A stretch of DNA of 8,458 nucleotides from Candidatus Latescibacteria bacterium 4484_7 (GTDB lineage Bacteria > Krumholzibacteriota > Krumholzibacteriia > Krumholzibacteriales > Krumholzibacteriaceae), in assembly GCA_002085285.1 (NCBI GenBank), contig NATK01000135.1, positions 1 through 8,458 on the forward strand, read 5' to 3'. Of the stretch, positions 7,482 through 8,458 are shown piece by piece (positions within the stretch are counted from its first letter, which is position 1; every line of letters starts with the position of its first letter). Both the position numbers and the translations under genes were made by a program. Under the pieces are notes generated by a model. It ran no database searches. It saw only the letters and a list, made by a program, of their open reading frames with translations, and had not been told where the DNA came from.

Positions 7482-7500
7482 CCGCCAGCTCGCTGAGCGG
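7482..7500. promoter_or_regulatory. Imperfect dyad upstream of the flgF promoter, possible activator site
   Basis: CCGCCAGC (7482-7489) and GCTG-A-GCGG (7492-7500) are reverse complements apart from one extra A, separated by TC. The centre is about 100 bases upstream of the -24 element at 7591, a typical place for an enhancer-binding activator of sigma-54. The two-base spacer and lack of a following T-run argue against a terminator for the kinase gene. Confidence 0.35.
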
Positions 7501-7588
7501 TTACTATCGATTTCTATCTGCATCCATAATGTCCTATACCCAAAGAAATTACCTGTCGAGGTTCACATCTATCAAACTGTTTTACCCT

Positions 7589-7605
7589 CAGGCACATCTT
7601 TTGCC
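7589..7605 (+). promoter_or_regulatory. Putative sigma-54 (-24/-12) promoter for flgF
   Basis: CAGGCACA (7589-7596), four bases, then TTGCC (7601-7605). The invariant GG (7591-7592) and GC (7603-7604) are separated by exactly 10 bases, as sigma-54 requires. A start near 7616 leaves a 20-base leader containing GGAGG (7623-7627), 8 bases from the ATG at 7636. Two positions in the -24 box differ from YTGGCACG. Confidence 0.55.
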
Positions 7606-7635
7606 GAACAGAATAGAGGAATGGAGGATAGGGTT

Positions 7636-8345
7636 ATGTTGAAAGGTCTGACATTTGCGGCGAAAGCCATGAAGAACCAGGTCGCGCACAACGATGTGAT
7701 TGCGAACAATCTGGCGAACGTCAATACCACAGGGTTCAAGAAAGAGATAGCCGTGCTTCATTCCGGGACCGGCAAGGATACCAAGGAAGAGACAGGCCTT
7801 TTCACGGTGACTTCTTTCATCGAGGGTGCTCTTGTCAGGACCGAGAGGCCGCTTGATATAGCCATAGAGGGTAAGGGTTTCTTCGTGGTGGATACCGACA
7901 AAGGCGAGATGTACACGCGGAACGGGGCCTTCGCCAAGGATTCCGAGGGATACCTCGTGACGGCCGACGGCGACAAGGTTTCTTCGACCTCGGGGGATAT
8001 ACAACTCCCTGCTGGGAATATCGAGGTTTCTCAGGAAGGAGTAATTTCGGTTAATGGCAGCGAGGTGGGAAGGCTCAAGATCGTGAGGTTTGACAATCCG
8101 GAGAAGCTCGAAAAGGTGGGGTCCAACCTTTTCAAGGCACCTGACGGTATTACCGGGGAGGATGTCGCCGAGGATGAAGTTTCGGTGCTCTCAGGGTATA
8201 TCGAACAGAGCAACGTCAATGTAATAAAGGAAATGACAGACATGATATCGGCGCTAAAGGCATACGAAATAGCACAGAAGGCAGTCAAGTCTGAGAGATA
8301 TTGCAGCAACTGACGAGAACAGTAGGAAGGGTCGAGAATATTTAG
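7636..8345 (+). CDS. flgF: Flagellar basal-body rod protein FlgF, frameshifted near the C-terminus
   Basis: FlgF is a proximal-rod component exported by the flagellar type III system and assembled in the periplasm. The N-terminus has the rod/hook signature NDVIANNLANVNTTGFKK (19-36). The centre has GFFVV, YTRNGAFAKDSEGYLVT and VNGSEVGRLKIV. The C-terminus has the conserved SNVNVIKEMTDMISALKAYE helix start (192-211). After S219 (8290-8292) the opened frame ends in an unrelated short tail at 8311-8313. The next frame gives EILQQLTRTVGRVENI and a stop at 8343-8345, the expected rod-protein ending. Against family spacing, the break fits loss of 1 or 4 bases, or a GA duplication in the local GAGAGA. 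The restored length of about 236 residues is slightly below usual FlgF. ATG 7636 is chosen for GGAGG 8 bases upstream; the ATG at 7621 has no properly spaced site. FlgF rather than FlgG because a typical FlgG start follows. Confidence 0.88.
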
Positions 8346-8378
8346 CGCTTTATTGCTATATGAGGTTTGGGGACAAAA

Positions 8379-8394
8379 GCCGGCAGGAACCGGC
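8379..8394 (+). other. Small hairpin between flgF and flgG
   Basis: GCCGG (8379-8383) and CCGGC (8390-8394) pair around a CAGGAA loop. The same bases form two near-tandem copies of CCGGCAGG. There is no T-run, so this is not an intrinsic terminator. It could stabilise or process the flgF-flgG mRNA, or be chance. Confidence 0.2.
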
Positions 8395-8422
8395 AGGTTA
8401 TCTTGAGAAGGAGTGATGAGCA

Positions 8423-8458
8423 ATGTTGAGAGCATTATCCACCGCCTCGTCCGGAATG
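8423..8458 (+). CDS. flgG: Flagellar distal rod protein FlgG, first 12 codons only
   Basis: The ATG at 8423 opens MLRALSTASSGM, which closely matches the usual FlgG beginning (M-[IL]-R-[AS]-L-x-T-A-A-[ST]-G-M). AAGGAG (8408-8413) lies 9 bases upstream. The gene runs off the window edge. FlgG forms the distal rod, and flgF followed directly by flgG is the common operon order. The stretch is too short for other checks, but motif, ribosome site and position agree. Confidence 0.8.
   Translation, partial: MLRALSTASSGM

Larger units (their letters stand above)
7376..7635. other. 260-base gap between kinase and flgF
   Basis: No gene is supported. It contains a T-rich tract (7440-7452) without a strong preceding stem, an imperfect dyad (7482-7500), the putative sigma-54 promoter (7589-7605) and the flgF ribosome site. 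An in-frame ATG at 7477 would extend FlgF N-terminally, but the added residues resemble nothing and would place the promoter inside coding sequence. Confidence 0.55.

Overview
The window is a bacterial chromosome segment of moderate GC content with seven main genes and the first codons of an eighth. A flagellar rod gene (flgF) followed by the start of flgG shows the organism is motile. Two good matches to -24/-12 promoters suggest that sigma-54 (RpoN) is involved in flagellar expression. Sigma-54-driven flagellar genes fit a Gram-negative lineage such as a deltaproteobacterium or a related candidate phylum. I cannot name the organism from the sequence alone.

Layout. Positions 90-599 (minus) carry a Nudix hydrolase with an N-terminal zinc-ribbon-like segment. 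It diverges from a carbon-starvation (CstA) family transporter at 761-2196 (plus), which has lost an internal segment and is frameshifted. A PfkB-family sugar or nucleoside kinase (2200-3117, plus) follows only 3 bases after the transporter stop. A small YfcE/MJ0936-type metallophosphoesterase (3194-3685, minus) is convergent to the kinase. A 370-base non-coding region (3686-4055) holds a minus-strand sigma-70-like promoter, a perfect dyad, a block of competing inverted repeats and a -24/-12 element. It leads into a family-2 glycosyltransferase fused to about ten TPR repeats (4056-5854, frameshifted in its second-to-last TPR). Next, 27 bases on, is a soluble REC-PAS-HisKA-HATPase hybrid kinase (5882-7375). 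A 260-base gap containing a dyad and a second -24/-12 element precedes flgF (7636-8345, frameshifted near its C-terminus) and the first 12 codons of flgG (8423 to the window edge).

How it may work together. The glycosyltransferase-TPR and kinase genes are probably co-transcribed. Their putative sigma-54 promoter shares the core GGCAC-N2-CTTTTG with the one in front of flgF. This suggests, by inference, one regulon linking a glycosyltransferase (possibly acting on flagellin or a surface glycan), a two-component protein and the flagellar rod operon. The left half (Nudix, CstA, PfkB, phosphoesterase) looks like ordinary metabolism and housekeeping.

Three genes (cstA, the glycosyltransferase and flgF) are frame-broken, and all three shift in the same net phase. 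Homology clearly continues in the next frame in each case. Sequencing or assembly error and real decay are both possible, and raw reads would decide.
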